A stretch of 64,000 nt of DNA from Methylobrevis albus (GTDB taxonomy: Bacteria > Pseudomonadota > Alphaproteobacteria > Rhizobiales > Pleomorphomonadaceae), in NCBI RefSeq assembly GCF_015904235.1, contig NZ_JADZLT010000050.1, forward strand, positions 493,516 through 557,515. Direction: 5' to 3'. Positions 45,033 to 53,989 of the stretch are shown here, piece after piece. Below the pieces are notes generated by a model. That model made no database searches. It was not told where the DNA came from and saw only the letters and a program-made list of their open reading frames with translations. The position numbers and the translations under genes were made by a program. The stretch's first letter is position 1; each line of letters starts with the position of its first letter.

Positions 45033-45608
45033 ATGGACGACCCGACCCTTCCCGGCACGGGCGCCCCGGACAGCCCGCCGATGGCCACCCCGGCGGCCGA
45101 TGCCGTGCAGGCGGCGATCGACGGGCTCGGCATCCTGGCGCGGCGGCGGATCGAAGCGGAGATCATCCGGCCGATCCACGCCGAGATGAAGCGTCGCTTC
45201 GGCGCGGAGGCGGCGCGCGAGGTGCTGCGCGCCGCGATCACCGAAGCGGCGATCGCGGCGGGGGCCCGCTTCGCCGGCGCCGAAGCCGGGCCGGTCGACC
45301 TCACCAGCTTTGCGGCGCTGCAGCCGCTCTGGCGCAAGGACGACGCGCTCGAGATCGAGGTGCTGGCCGAGACGCCGGACCGCTTCGACTATGACGTCAC
45401 CCGCTGTCGCTACGCCGAGATGTACCACGGCATGGGCCTCGGCGAGATCGGCGACGTGCTCTCCTGCCAGCGCGACGCCAGCTTCTGCACCGGCTACAAC
45501 CCGGCGATCACCATGGAGCGGACGACCACGATCATGCAGGGCGGCAAGCGCTGCGATTTCCGCTACCGGATGAAGGGGGACACCAAGCCCGAGCCGGACG
45601 GACGCTGA
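45033..45608 (+). CDS. L-2-amino-thiazoline-4-carboxylate hydrolase-like protein
   Basis: Protein of 191 residues resembling the ATC hydrolase family (PF14196), which opens the thiazoline ring in bacterial L-cysteine formation from D,L-ATC. The C-terminal half is typical: YHGMGLGEIGDVLSCQRDAS, CTGYNPAITMERTTTIMQGG, and KRCDFRYR. The N-terminal half is helical. Most family members are not proven ATC hydrolases and may act on other ring compounds. It is divergent from adenosine deaminase, with the ATG preceded by AAGGA. Confidence 0.7.
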   Translation: MDDPTLPGTGAPDSPPMATPAADAVQAAIDGLGILARRRIEAEIIRPIHAEMKRRFGAEAAREVLRAAITEAAIAAGARFAGAEAGPVDLTSFAALQPLWRKDDALEIEVLAETPDRFDYDVTRCRYAEMYHGMGLGEIGDVLSCQRDASFCTGYNPAITMERTTTIMQGGKRCDFRYRMKGDTKPEPDGR

Positions 45609-45639
45609 GCCCGTCTGGCTGTCCCGTGCGGGAAGCGGC

Positions 45640-46161
45640 CTAGCCGGCGTTGGCGCGCGCCGGCTGCGACGGCGCGGCGTGCGGGGCTGCCGACTGGTTT
45701 GCCGCCGGAAGGGTGAGGACAGGCGGACTTGCAACCTGCCGGACGGGCGCCGACGGAGACAGGGCTTCGCCGCCGACGTCGTCGTCGAGGCTCGGCATGC
45801 CCGGCTCCAGCGTGATCTCCAGTTCCGACATCCGCCGCGAAACCCGTTCGATCGCCACGCCCTCGAAGACGAGTTGCCGGCGCAATCCACGCAGGCGCTG
45901 CAGCTTCTGATAATACCAGTTGGCGCGCGCCGTCAGTTTCAGCTCCTTGTTCAGCGTCAGGCAGAGGCCGGGAACCAGTGCCACGACGCCGGCAAGAACA
46001 CGGTACTCGTCGGTGACCAGCATGGTGCCGCCGGCCGCCGCGCTGCCGATGATCGCCGCCACGAACATGAGCTGGCTCGAAAAATAGTTTCGTCGCGCCG
46101 CGAACCGCGTCTGTCGAATGGACGCGTCGATGTCCGCTAGCAAAGTCTGGTCGTTGCTCAT
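45640..46161 (-). CDS. small two-TM membrane protein with proline-rich tail
   Basis: Unrecognised 173-residue protein. Two hydrophobic helices lie at about residues 31-48 and 55-70, flanked by helical charged segments (WYYQKLQRLRGLRRQLVF after them). The arrangement loosely recalls SLATT/DUF4231-type small membrane proteins, but I cannot confirm it. The C-terminal ~45 residues are Pro/Ala/Ser rich and probably disordered. It lies alone between the ATC-hydrolase-like gene and the TetR gene. Confidence 0.55.
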   Translation of the reverse strand: MSNDQTLLADIDASIRQTRFAARRNYFSSQLMFVAAIIGSAAAGGTMLVTDEYRVLAGVVALVPGLCLTLNKELKLTARANWYYQKLQRLRGLRRQLVFEGVAIERVSRRMSELEITLEPGMPSLDDDVGGEALSPSAPVRQVASPPVLTLPAANQSAAPHAAPSQPARANAG

Positions 46162-46215
46162 CGTCGAATCCCCCCTTGCGAGTGGTGACGATCCCGCTGC
46201 GGCTGCGGTTTCGAC

Positions 46216-46842
46216 CTACAGGCGCACCGTGCCGGCCGGATCGGTCCGATCGGCGGCGAGGCCGTCGATCACGGCCTCGATTACGGTCTGCATGGTCGCC
46301 GGCGCCTCGCCGTCGGCAACGGCGAGCGCGGCACGATCGAACGCGGACGACAGCAGCAGCGCCAGCGGGCGGGCCGGCACGACGGGAAACCGGCCAGCCG
46401 CGATTGCCGCCTCGACGCCGAGTTGAAGCTCGTTCAGCCCGCCGCGCGCTTCATCGAGTTCATCCACACCGGCACGGCCGAGCACGGCCGGGGCGTCGAG
46501 CAGCAGCAGCCGGGTTCGCCCCTCTGCCTGCATGGCGGCAAGGAACGCCGCGCCGCCCGATTTCAACGCCGCCACCGGGTCCATCGCCGCCGGGGCAGCG
46601 GCGGCGATATCGGCTGCGACCGCCTCGAACTCCGCTGCGACGACCGCCCGGAACAGCGCCGCCTTGTCCTCGAAGTGATGGTAGAGCGCGCCGCGGGTGA
46701 CGCCGGCGGCGGCGACGATGTCGGGTGTCGCCGTCTCGGCATAGCCGCGCGCGACGAACAGCGCCCGCGCCGCGCCGAGCAGCGCCTGCCGCGTCGTGTC
46801 GCTGCGCTCGCGATTGCTGCGGCGGGCGGGGGGAACTTGCAT
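46216..46842 (-). CDS. TetR-family transcriptional repressor
   Basis: Repressor of 208 residues. The N-terminal helix-turn-helix (LLGAARALFVARGYAETATP, then DIVAAAGVTRGALYHHFEDK) is textbook TetR; the C-terminal ligand domain is helical and unclassified. Its start codon lies two bases from a palindrome (46843-46859), and a second better palindrome lies 17 bases further on, so it very probably represses both itself and the divergent VOC gene. The inducer is unknown. Confidence 0.92.
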   Translation of the reverse strand: MQVPPARRSNRERSDTTRQALLGAARALFVARGYAETATPDIVAAAGVTRGALYHHFEDKAALFRAVVAAEFEAVAADIAAAAPAAMDPVAALKSGGAAFLAAMQAEGRTRLLLLDAPAVLGRAGVDELDEARGGLNELQLGVEAAIAAGRFPVVPARPLALLLSSAFDRAALAVADGEAPATMQTVIEAVIDGLAADRTDPAGTVRL

Positions 46843-46859
46843 GCGTGCAGCCTGTATGT
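46843..46859. promoter_or_regulatory. TetR operator, site 1
   Basis: GCGTGCAG-C-CTGTATGT, an imperfect 17-base palindrome matching site 2 in eleven or more positions, directly adjacent to the tetR start codon. Confidence 0.6.
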
Positions 46860-46875
46860 TATTTGATCGCTATTG

Positions 46876-46892
46876 ACATGCAGACTGTATGT
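46876..46892. promoter_or_regulatory. TetR operator, site 2
   Basis: ACATGCAG-A-CTGTATGT, a 17-base palindrome with one mismatch per arm pair. It overlaps a TTGACA -35-like hexamer (46873-46878) reading toward the VOC gene, so repressor binding would block that promoter. Confidence 0.65.
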
Positions 46893-46919
46893 TTCCAGTG
46901 ATGTGAAGGGAAGCCCGTC

Positions 46920-47345
46920 ATGCGTTCCACCTCCTACTATCCCGTGCTGATGGTCGACGACGTCGCGGCGACCGCCGCCTTCTACGTCCGCCATTTCCGC
47001 TTCCGCCCGCTGTTCGAGGCGGACTGGTACGCGCATCTGCAGTCGGCCGAGGACGAGAGCGTCAACCTCGGGCTGGTCGCGGCGACCCACGAGACGATCC
47101 CGGCCGCAGGCCGGGCCACGGCGCGCGGGCTGTTGCTCAACTTCGAGGTGGCGGATGTCGACGCGGAGTATGCCGCGGCGACGGCGGCCGGCCTGCCGAT
47201 CCTGCTCACCCTGCGCGACGAAGCCTTCGGCCAGCGGCATTTCATCACCGCCGACCCGAACGGCGTGTTGATCGACGTGATCCGGCCGATCCCGCCGTCG
47301 GGGGAATATGTGGCGGCCTATGCGGAGGGGGCGGCGGGGATGTGA
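46920..47345 (+). CDS. VOC-superfamily (glyoxalase/bleomycin resistance-like) protein
   Basis: Small metal-binding-fold protein of 141 residues made of two beta-alpha-beta-beta-beta repeats. It starts [21 protein letters not shown] and contains [21 protein letters not shown] and [15 protein letters not shown], the usual VOC signatures. It may isomerise, bind or detoxify a small molecule. Control by the divergent TetR repressor suggests it responds to a toxic or unusual compound. The ATG follows GAAGGGAAG. Confidence 0.85.
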   Translation: MRSTSYYPVLMVDDVAATAAFYVRHFRFRPLFEADWYAHLQSAEDESVNLGLVAATHETIPAAGRATARGLLLNFEVADVDAEYAAATAAGLPILLTLRDEAFGQRHFITADPNGVLIDVIRPIPPSGEYVAAYAEGAAGM

Positions 47346-47677
47346 GCGGCGAGTGATGGGCCGAGGTGGCAGCCGCCTGGAACCGACTTACTGCTGTCCT
47401 GTTTCGGCCGCATCGATCCTGTTCTACGGGTTGATGACAAGGACTCAGTGCCGATCGCGCCGATGCCCCGGCTTTTCCCTCGCCCTTCGAGACAGGCGCT
47501 TCGCGCCTTCCTCAGGATGAGGGAAAAGAACAAGCGTCTGAAAGAACGAAAGAAACCCCCTCGAAGGCCTCATCTTGAGGAGGCCCGGAACGGGCCGTCT
47601 CGAAGGGCGAGACCGGGTGCGCCGGCCTATCCCCCGACGACCGACCAGACAGCCTTGGACGACGTCCCCGGCCGGCC
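47346..47677. other. intergenic region with family A repeat
   Basis: 332 bases between convergent genes. The only structure is the palindromic element at 47471-47608; the rest shows nothing of note. Confidence 0.5.
47471..47608. repeat. dispersed palindromic repeat, family A copy 2
   Basis: Nearly identical to the element at 5383 over its first ~55 bases (TTTTCCCTCGCCCTTCGAG through CCTCAGGATGAGGGAAAA), with a right arm of CTCGAAGGCCTCATCTTGAGG and CCGTCTCGAAGGGCGAG. Confidence 0.85.
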
Positions 47678-48892
47678 TCAGATCATCGCCGTGCCATGCC
47701 GGCCCGGGGCGAGGCCGAGCCATTTGGCGGCGGTTTCGCCGATGTCGGCGAAGCTGTCGCGGCGGCCGGCGGAGCCGGGTTCGAGGCCGGGGCCGGCGAG
47801 GAGCACCGGCACCTGCTCGCGGGTGTGGTCGGTGCCCGGCCAGGTCGGGTCGCAGCCGTGGTCGGCGGTGAGGATCAGGAGGTCGCCGGGCCGCAGCGCC
47901 GCGGTGAGCTCCGGCAGGCGCCGGTCGAAGGCCTCCAGCGCAGCGGCGTAGCCGGCGACGTCGCGGCGGTGGCCGTAGAGCATGTCGAAGTCGATGAAGT
48001 TGGTGAAGACGAGGTCGCCGGCGCCGGCGCGGCCGATCGCGGCGAGCGTCGCGTCCATCAGCGCGGCGTTGCCGCCGGCCTTCACCACCTCGTCGACGCC
48101 GACGTGGGCGAAGATGTCGCCGATCTTGCCGACGCCGACCACCCGGCCGCCGGCGGCGCCGACGCGGCTGAGCAGCGTCGGCTCGGGCGGCGGCACGGCG
48201 TAGTCGCGGCGGTTCGCCGTGCGCACGAAAGTGGCGGCGCTGTCGCCGGTGAACGGGCGCGAGATGATGCGGCCGATGCCGAGCGGGTCGACGAGGCGGC
48301 GGGCGATGCGGCAGACGGCGTCGAGCCGATCGAGGCCGAAATGCGTCTCGTGCACCGCGATCTGCAGCACCGAATCGGCGGAGGTGTAGCAGATCGGCTT
48401 GCCGGTGCGGACGTGCTCCTCGCCGAGTTCGGCGATGATCTCGGTACCCGAGGCGTGGCAGTTGCCGAGGATGCCGGGGAGCTCCGCCTCGCGGATCAGC
48501 GCGTCGGTGAGGCCCGCCGGGAAGCAGGGCACGGTGTTCGGGAAATAGCCCCAGTCGAACGGCACCGGCACGCCGGCGATCTCCCAGTGGCCCGACGGCG
48601 TGTCCTTGCCCTTCGAGCGCTCGGCGGCCACCGCCCAGACCCCCGTCGGCCAGACCTCGGCCATGCCGACCGGAAAGGCGCCGGTGGCGGCGTGGGCCGC
48701 CATGCCGAGGCCGAGCGCCTCGAGGTTCGGCAGCTTCAGCTGCCCGGCGCGGCCGTGGCCGTCGGCTTGGCCGGCGGCGCAGGCGGCGGCGATGTGGCCG
48801 AGGGTGTCGGCGCCGGCATCGCCGAAGGCGGCGGCGTCCGGCGCGCCGCCGATGCCGAAGGAATCGAGGACCATCAGGAATACGCGGGGCAT
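47678..48892 (-). CDS. deoB: phosphopentomutase
   Basis: Interconverts (deoxy)ribose 1- and 5-phosphate; 404 residues. Alkaline-phosphatase-superfamily metal motifs are seen: [13 protein letters not shown] at the start, [35 protein letters not shown] near the end. [12 protein letters not shown] contains the catalytic Thr region. It links the nucleoside phosphorylases (PNP, DeoA at 60-63 kb) to DeoC and ribose 5-phosphate metabolism, though it is separated from them by 12 kb. The start is the ATG of [11 protein letters not shown]; two upstream in-frame Mets exist but add non-family sequence. Confidence 0.95.
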   Translation of the reverse strand: MPRVFLMVLDSFGIGGAPDAAAFGDAGADTLGHIAAACAAGQADGHGRAGQLKLPNLEALGLGMAAHAATGAFPVGMAEVWPTGVWAVAAERSKGKDTPSGHWEIAGVPVPFDWGYFPNTVPCFPAGLTDALIREAELPGILGNCHASGTEIIAELGEEHVRTGKPICYTSADSVLQIAVHETHFGLDRLDAVCRIARRLVDPLGIGRIISRPFTGDSAATFVRTANRRDYAVPPPEPTLLSRVGAAGGRVVGVGKIGDIFAHVGVDEVVKAGGNAALMDATLAAIGRAGAGDLVFTNFIDFDMLYGHRRDVAGYAAALEAFDRRLPELTAALRPGDLLILTADHGCDPTWPGTDHTREQVPVLLAGPGLEPGSAGRRDSFADIGETAAKWLGLAPGRHGTAMI

Positions 48893-49066
48893 CGCAACGG
48901 AACCTTTCATCGGGGGCCGTCTCGCGGCCGGCGTCGCTGCGAGGCAAGCCGCGCGTCGCATCGCGCGGGCGGCACGGGGCGCAAAACTGCGCTATGACCG
49001 GAGCCGCGTCGCAGACCCGGCGCCACGCCCCACCGCCGGCCACGCCGGCCCCGCACCGGAGACGCC

Positions 49067-49780
49067 ATGGCGGCCCGCATCCGCGCCGTGCTGTTCGACA
49101 AGGACGGCACCCTTCTCGACTATCACCGCACCTGGGGGCCGATCAACCGCGGCGCCGCCGCGATCGCCGGCGCCGGCGACGCGGACCTCGCCGCCCGGCT
49201 GCTCAGCGTCGGCGGCATGGACGACGCGACCGGCATCACCCGCGCCGACAGCCTGCTCGCCGCCGCCAACACCGCCGAGATCGCCGCCGGCTGGATCGCC
49301 GCCGGCAGCCCGCTCGGCCAGGACGAACTCACCGCCGCGCTCGACGCGCTGTTCACCGCCGCGGCCGACGGCGGCTTTGCCGTCACCGACCTGCCGGCGC
49401 TGTTTACGGCGCTGAAGGCGCGCGGGCTGAAGCTCGGCATCGCCTCCAGCGACAGCGAGGGCGCGATCCGCCGCTTCGCCGCGCACCACGGCATCGACGG
49501 CCTGCTCGATTTCATCGCCGGCTACGACAGCGGCCACGGCGTCAAGCCGGGCGGCGGCATGGTGACCGCGTTCGCCGCGGCCGTCGGCGTGCCGGCCGCG
49601 GACGTGGCGGTCGCGGGCGACAACCTGCACGACATGGCGATGGCGAAGGCCGGCGGCGCGGGCCTGCGCATCGGCGTGCTCACCGGCACCGGCACGGCCG
49701 CGACGCTCGGCCCGGCGAGCGACATGGTACTCGAGAGCGTGGCGGAGCTTCCCGCGGCGCTCGGCATCGCCGGCGACTGA
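49067..49780 (+). CDS. HAD-superfamily phosphatase (Gph-like)
   Basis: Haloacid-dehalogenase-type hydrolase of 237 residues. Motif I is LFDKDGTLLDY (nucleophile and acid/base Asp), motif II the Ser in IASSDSEG, motif III a Lys in GHGVKPGGG, and motif IV VAGDNLHDMAM. The helical cap follows motif I. It resembles phosphoglycolate/5'-nucleotidase-type phosphatases; the substrate is not fixed by sequence. It starts with ATG after GGAG. It is followed 120 bases later by the YnjBCD-type transporter and may be cotranscribed with it. Confidence 0.88.
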   Translation: MAARIRAVLFDKDGTLLDYHRTWGPINRGAAAIAGAGDADLAARLLSVGGMDDATGITRADSLLAAANTAEIAAGWIAAGSPLGQDELTAALDALFTAAADGGFAVTDLPALFTALKARGLKLGIASSDSEGAIRRFAAHHGIDGLLDFIAGYDSGHGVKPGGGMVTAFAAAVGVPAADVAVAGDNLHDMAMAKAGGAGLRIGVLTGTGTAATLGPASDMVLESVAELPAALGIAGD

Positions 49781-49899
49781 CGGGCGCATCAACGGCGTTT
49801 CAACGACACGTGTCTTGACCCGCCGCCGCGCCCCGGCGAGCACTATCTGAGATCTTGTCGTCACTTGCCCTTAGTCGTCGCTTGTCCCTGGAGCAGACC

Positions 49900-51126
49900 T
49901 TGCCGCAGATCCCCGCCGCCGTTCGCCTGCTCGCCGCCGCCGCCTGCCTCACCACCGGCCTCGCCGGGAGCGCCTCCGCGGCCGACCCGTCCGACTGGCC
50001 CGGGCTGCTCGCCGAGGCGAAGGGGGAGACGGTGTATTTCCATGCCTGGGGCGGCTCGGAGCCGATCAACGACTACCTCGCCTGGGCGGCCCGCGAGATG
50101 GCGGCGCGCTACGGCGTGACGGTCGAGCACGTCAAGGTGGGCGATACGGCGACCGTGGTGCAGACGGTGCTTGCCGAGAAATCGGCCGGGCGGACCACGG
50201 GCGGCAGCGTCGACCTCGTCTGGATCAACGGCGAGAACTTCGCCGCCATGAAGCGGCAGGGCCTCTTGCGCGATGCGCCGTGGGCCGACCAGCTGCCGAA
50301 CTTCCGTTACGTCGACACCGCCGGCAAGCCGACGACGACGCTCGACTTCACCATTCCAGTCGAGGGGCTGGAGGCGCCGTGGGGCATGGCGCAGCTGGTG
50401 TTCTTCCATGACAGCGCCACCGTCGCCGCACCGCCGAAGAGCGCCGCCGCCCTGCTCGCCTATGCCGAGGCCAACCTAGGCCGGCTGACCTATCCGCAGC
50501 CGCCGGATTTCGTCGGCTCGACCTTCCTGAAGCAGCTCGCGGCCGAACTCGTCGCCGACCCGGCCGTGCTGCAGCAGCCGGTGGACGATGCGAGCTTCGA
50601 TGCCGTCACCGCGCCGCTGTTTTCCTATCTCGACGCGCTGACGCCGCATCTCTGGCGCCAGGGCAAGGCCTATCCGCAGAGCTCGACGGCGCTGATGCAG
50701 CTCTTCGCCGACGACGAGATCGACCTTTCTTTCGCTTTCAACCCGGCCGCGGCGTCGAACGCGATCGCCAGCGGGGAACTGCCGGAGAGCGTGCGCGGCT
50801 ACGTCTTCGACGGCGGCACGATCGGCAACACCCACTTCGTCGCGGTGCCGTTCAACGCCAACGCCGCCGCGGGCGCGATGGTGCTCGCCGACTTCCTGAT
50901 GTCGCCGGAAGCCCAGGCGCGGAAGGAAGACGCCGCCGTCTGGGGCGACCCGACCGTGCTCGCCGTCGAAGCGCTGCCGGACGCCGACAAGGCGCGCTTT
51001 GCCGCCGCCACCCGCGGCGTCGCGACGCCCTCGCCCGCCGAGCTCGGCCGCGCCCTGCCCGAGCCGCACCCCTCGTGGATGGAGCGGATCGAGGCGGCGT
51101 GGACGGCGCGCTATGGCGCGAGCTGA
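49900..51126 (+). CDS. ynjB: ABC transporter substrate-binding protein, YnjB type
   Basis: Periplasmic binding protein of 408 residues like E. coli YnjB and related to thiamine-binding proteins. The signal peptide (PAAVRLLAAAACLTTGLAGS, cleavage after ASA) comes right after the start if the TTG at 49900 is used. That TTG has GGAG six bases upstream, which beats the TTG at 49855. Family stretches are VYFHAWGGSEPINDYLAWAA, VDLVWINGENFAAMK, APWGMAQLVF and FAFNPAAASNAI. The ligand of YnjBCD systems is unknown. Its end overlaps the permease start by 14 bases. Confidence 0.85.
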   Translation: MPQIPAAVRLLAAAACLTTGLAGSASAADPSDWPGLLAEAKGETVYFHAWGGSEPINDYLAWAAREMAARYGVTVEHVKVGDTATVVQTVLAEKSAGRTTGGSVDLVWINGENFAAMKRQGLLRDAPWADQLPNFRYVDTAGKPTTTLDFTIPVEGLEAPWGMAQLVFFHDSATVAAPPKSAAALLAYAEANLGRLTYPQPPDFVGSTFLKQLAAELVADPAVLQQPVDDASFDAVTAPLFSYLDALTPHLWRQGKAYPQSSTALMQLFADDEIDLSFAFNPAAASNAIASGELPESVRGYVFDGGTIGNTHFVAVPFNANAAAGAMVLADFLMSPEAQARKEDAAVWGDPTVLAVEALPDADKARFAAATRGVATPSPAELGRALPEPHPSWMERIEAAWTARYGAS

Positions 51127-52828
51127 GCCGGCGGCGGCAGGCTCCCCGGCCCTCGGCCTCTTTCCCGTCGCGCTGATCGCGCTGCTCGCAGCCCCCGTGC
51201 TCGCCGGGCTCGCCGGCGTCGCGCTGCCGGCGTTCGGCTGGCTGCCGGCGCTCGGCGGCGAGCGGTTGTCGCTGGGCGCCTTCGCGGCGCTGGCCGAGCG
51301 GCCGGGCATCGCGCGCTCGGCGCTGCTGTCGCTGTGGACCGGGCTCGGCTCGGCGCTGCTCGCCTTCGTCGCCACGGTGCTGTTCGTCGCGGGCTTTGCC
51401 GGGACACGGACGTTTTCGGTGCTGCGCGGGCTGATCTCACCGCTGCTGTCGCTGCCGCATGCGGCGGCGGCGATCGGGCTCGCCTTCCTCGTCTCGCCGT
51501 CCGGCTGGCTGATCCGCCTCGCCTCGCCGTGGGCGACCGGCTGGACCCGGCCGCCGGATCTCCTCGTGATCAACGACCCGGCCGGGACGGCGCTGCTGCT
51601 CGGCCTTGCCGCCAAGGAAGTGCCGTTCCTGATGCTGATGACGCTGGCGGCGCTCGGGCGCGGCGGCGGGGCGGCGACCGCGATGGTGACGGCGAGCCTC
51701 GGCTACGGCCGCGTCACCGGCTTCCTGCTCGCGGTGCTGCCGCGGCTCTATCCGCAGATCCGGCTGCCGATCTTCGCGGTGATCGCCTATGCGACCAGCA
51801 CCGTCGACATGGCGCTGGTGCTCGGCCCGACGACGCCGCCGACGCTCGCCGTCGCCCTCGTCCGGCTCGCCGCCGACCCCGACCTCGCGGTGCGCTTCGA
51901 GGCCTCGGCGGCGGCGCTGCTGCAACTCGGCGTCACGGCCTCGGCGCTGGCGATCTGGATGCTCGGCGAGCGGGCGGCGGCCATGCTTGCCCGCCGCGCG
52001 GCGCGGCGCGGGCGACGCGACCATTTTGATAACGCGCTCGCCGCCGCCGGCCTCGCCGGGACGGGGCTGGCGGCGGCGGCGGTCGGCGCGGGGCTCGTCT
52101 CGCTCGGCCTCTGGTCGGTCGCGGAACAGTGGCGCTTTCCGGCGGGCCTGCCGGATTCGGTTTCGCTGGAGCGCTGGTCCGCGGCGCTGCCGGAGCTCGT
52201 CGCCACCGTCGGCACCACGGCCGCCCTTGCCGCAGCCTCGACGGCGATCGCGCTGGTGCTGGTGCTCGGCAGCCTCGAGGCGGCCGAGCGGCGCGGCAGC
52301 AAAGGGCTCGCCGGGGCGGGGCTGATCTATCTGCCGCTGCTGGTGCCGCAGGTGGCGTTCCTGTTCGGGCTGCAGGTGCTGCTGCTCGCCGCAGGCGTCA
52401 CGCCGGGCCTCGCGCCGGTGCTGCTCGCGCATCTCGTCTTCGTCGTACCCTATGTGGCGCTGTCGCTGGAAGACCCCTGGCAGGCGTTCGACCGGCGCTA
52501 TGCGCGCGCCGCGGCGGCGCTCGGCGCCAGCCCGGCGCGGATCTTCTGGCGGATCCGGCTGCCGCTGCTCGCCCGGCCGGTGGCGACGGCGGCGGCCGTC
52601 GGCTTCGCGGTCTCGGTCGGGGTCTACCTGCCGACGCTGCTCGCCGGCGGCGGGCGGGTCGTGACGCTGACCACGGAGGCGGTGGCCCGCGCCGGCGGCA
52701 GCGATCGGCGCACGCTGGCGATCTATGCGCTGGCCCAGACGCTGCTGCCGTTCGCCGGGTTCGTGGCGGCGGCGCTGCTGCCGCGGCTCGTGCATCGCGG
52801 ACAGCGCGCGGCGGGGGGCGTGCGATGA
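51113..52828 (+). CDS. ynjC: ABC transporter permease, YnjC type (fused double permease)
   Basis: Double-length permease of 571 residues carrying two six-helix units in one chain, as in YnjC and ThiP. Two ATPase-docking EAA-like loops are present; the second is in AAAALGASPARIFWRIRLPL. It starts within the end of the binding-protein gene, and its stop overlaps the ATPase start (ATGA), so all three are translationally coupled. Confidence 0.9.
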   Translation: MARAEPAAAGSPALGLFPVALIALLAAPVLAGLAGVALPAFGWLPALGGERLSLGAFAALAERPGIARSALLSLWTGLGSALLAFVATVLFVAGFAGTRTFSVLRGLISPLLSLPHAAAAIGLAFLVSPSGWLIRLASPWATGWTRPPDLLVINDPAGTALLLGLAAKEVPFLMLMTLAALGRGGGAATAMVTASLGYGRVTGFLLAVLPRLYPQIRLPIFAVIAYATSTVDMALVLGPTTPPTLAVALVRLAADPDLAVRFEASAAALLQLGVTASALAIWMLGERAAAMLARRAARRGRRDHFDNALAAAGLAGTGLAAAAVGAGLVSLGLWSVAEQWRFPAGLPDSVSLERWSAALPELVATVGTTAALAAASTAIALVLVLGSLEAAERRGSKGLAGAGLIYLPLLVPQVAFLFGLQVLLLAAGVTPGLAPVLLAHLVFVVPYVALSLEDPWQAFDRRYARAAAALGASPARIFWRIRLPLLARPVATAAAVGFAVSVGVYLPTLLAGGGRVVTLTTEAVARAGGSDRRTLAIYALAQTLLPFAGFVAAALLPRLVHRGQRAAGGVR

Positions 52829-53475
52829 GCGGTCAGCCGGACTGCCTGCGGCTCGAAGGGGTGCGCATCACGCGCGGCGGCGAGGTGCTGCTTGGCGCCG
52901 ATTTTGCCGTCGCGCCCGGTACGGCGACGACGGTGATGGGTCCGTCGGGATCGGGCAAGTCGACGCTGCTCGCCTTCCTTGCCGGCTTCCTCGACCCGGC
53001 GTTCATGGCGGAAGGCCGCGTGCGGCTCGGCGACGACGACCTCACCCGGCTGCCGCCGCAGGCGCGCCGGCTCGGCCTGATGTTTCAGGATGACCTGCTG
53101 TTCCCGCATCTCGATGTCGCCGGCAACCTCTTGTTCGCGCTGCCCGCAGCCGTGCGCGGCCGCGCGGCGCGGCGCAGCGCGGTGGATGCTGCGCTCGGCG
53201 AGGTCGGGCTGGAGGGCTTCGGCGACCGCGATCCGGCGACGCTGTCGGGCGGGCAGCGCGCGCGCGTCGCGCTGATGCGCACGCTGATCGCCCGGCCGCG
53301 GGCGCTGCTGCTCGACGAGCCGTTCTCGCGGCTTGACCGCTCGCTGCGCGGCCAGGTGCGCGATCTCGTGTTCGGGGTGGCGCGGGCGCGGCGGCTGCCG
53401 GTGCTGCTCGTCACGCACGACGAGGAGGACGCCGCGGCGGCGGGCGGTCCGGTGGTTTCGCTACGCGCGATGTGA
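52825..53475 (+). CDS. ynjD: ABC transporter ATP-binding protein, YnjD type
   Basis: ATPase of 216 residues. Walker A is MGPSGSGKSTLL, the Q loop is in LMFQDDLLFPHLD, the signature LSGGQRARVALMR, Walker B ALLLDEPFSRLD and the switch His VTHDEEDAAAAGG. It has no TOBE extension, like YnjD and ThiQ. It completes the importer. Confidence 0.9.
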   Translation: MSGQPDCLRLEGVRITRGGEVLLGADFAVAPGTATTVMGPSGSGKSTLLAFLAGFLDPAFMAEGRVRLGDDDLTRLPPQARRLGLMFQDDLLFPHLDVAGNLLFALPAAVRGRAARRSAVDAALGEVGLEGFGDRDPATLSGGQRARVALMRTLIARPRALLLDEPFSRLDRSLRGQVRDLVFGVARARRLPVLLVTHDEEDAAAAGGPVVSLRAM

Positions 53476-53534
53476 GGATCGGACGGGGCTAGGGTTCAGT
53501 CCGGAAAAAGTCAGGCCGAGACGGCACCCCGGTC

Positions 53535-53562
53535 AAAAAAACAGGCCGGCATTGCCGGCCTG
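53535..53562 (-). terminator. intrinsic terminator of the small RNA
   Basis: Stem CAGGCCGGC / GCCGGCCTG (53542-53550 with 53554-53562), loop of three bases, followed on the minus strand by seven T residues (53541-53535). It would work only for minus-strand transcription. Confidence 0.85.
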
Positions 53563-53665
53563 AGTCTGGGAGGAAAGGTCAAGAGTCGGACGTAAGCTCG
53601 GGAGGAACCTTCGACACGCGACAACTCCGATAGCTGAATCTTCGCACCGCGCCCGATTCCGCGCC
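53535..53665 (-). ncRNA. probable trans-acting small RNA with CCUCCC anti-Shine-Dalgarno loops
   Basis: On the minus strand the segment carries two CCUCCC motifs (positions 53600-53605 and 53568-53573, 32 bases apart, in UUCCUCCCGAG and UUUCCUCCCAGA context), then a perfect 9-bp intrinsic terminator stem and seven U residues. This layout matches the design of alphaproteobacterial AbcR-/alpha-r14-/Ccs-type regulatory RNAs, which pair with Shine-Dalgarno regions. The 5' end is not defined; I estimate about 100-140 nt. It lies between ynjD and glk, too far (450 bases) from glk to be a normal 3' UTR. Confidence 0.55.
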
Positions 53666-53780
53666 ATATCAAAAGATAGGCGAATCATGCCTGTTTTTTA
53701 GGCGAGAGCGCTGCGGTGGGGGCGTGGGGGAGCAACGATCACGAAGTCCGCGGTCAATCCCTTTTGCGCTGACTGTCAGT

Positions 53781-53917
53781 CGTCATTCCCGCGAAAGCGG
53801 GAATCCAACTCTCCAGGCGTGAGGCGCCCCGCCGTTGGGCAACGCGTGGCAACGACGAGCGCCTGATGCAGGCTCGTCGATTGGTGAGTTGGATTCCCGC
53901 TTTCGCGGGAATGACGG
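53781..53917. repeat. dispersed palindromic repeat, family B copy 2
   Basis: Arms 53781-53814 and 53886-53917 with TTCCCGCGAAAGCGGGAA hairpins and flanking ATCCAACTCTCC / GAGTTGGAT. Together with the small RNA it fills the 514-base gap between ynjD and glk. The remaining stretch (about 53666-53780) shows nothing else I can name. Confidence 0.85.
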
Positions 53918-53989
53918 AGGCTAGGCTTTTGCCCGCCTCACTGGAAGTGACCGCCAGCCCGGTCAGAGCTGATGACCTTCGTGGATTGA

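Noticed and set aside
53476..53562. The same hairpin as terminator of the ynjBCD operon
   Set aside because: In the plus direction the hairpin is preceded by A residues and not followed by a T-run, so it would not terminate plus-strand transcription well.
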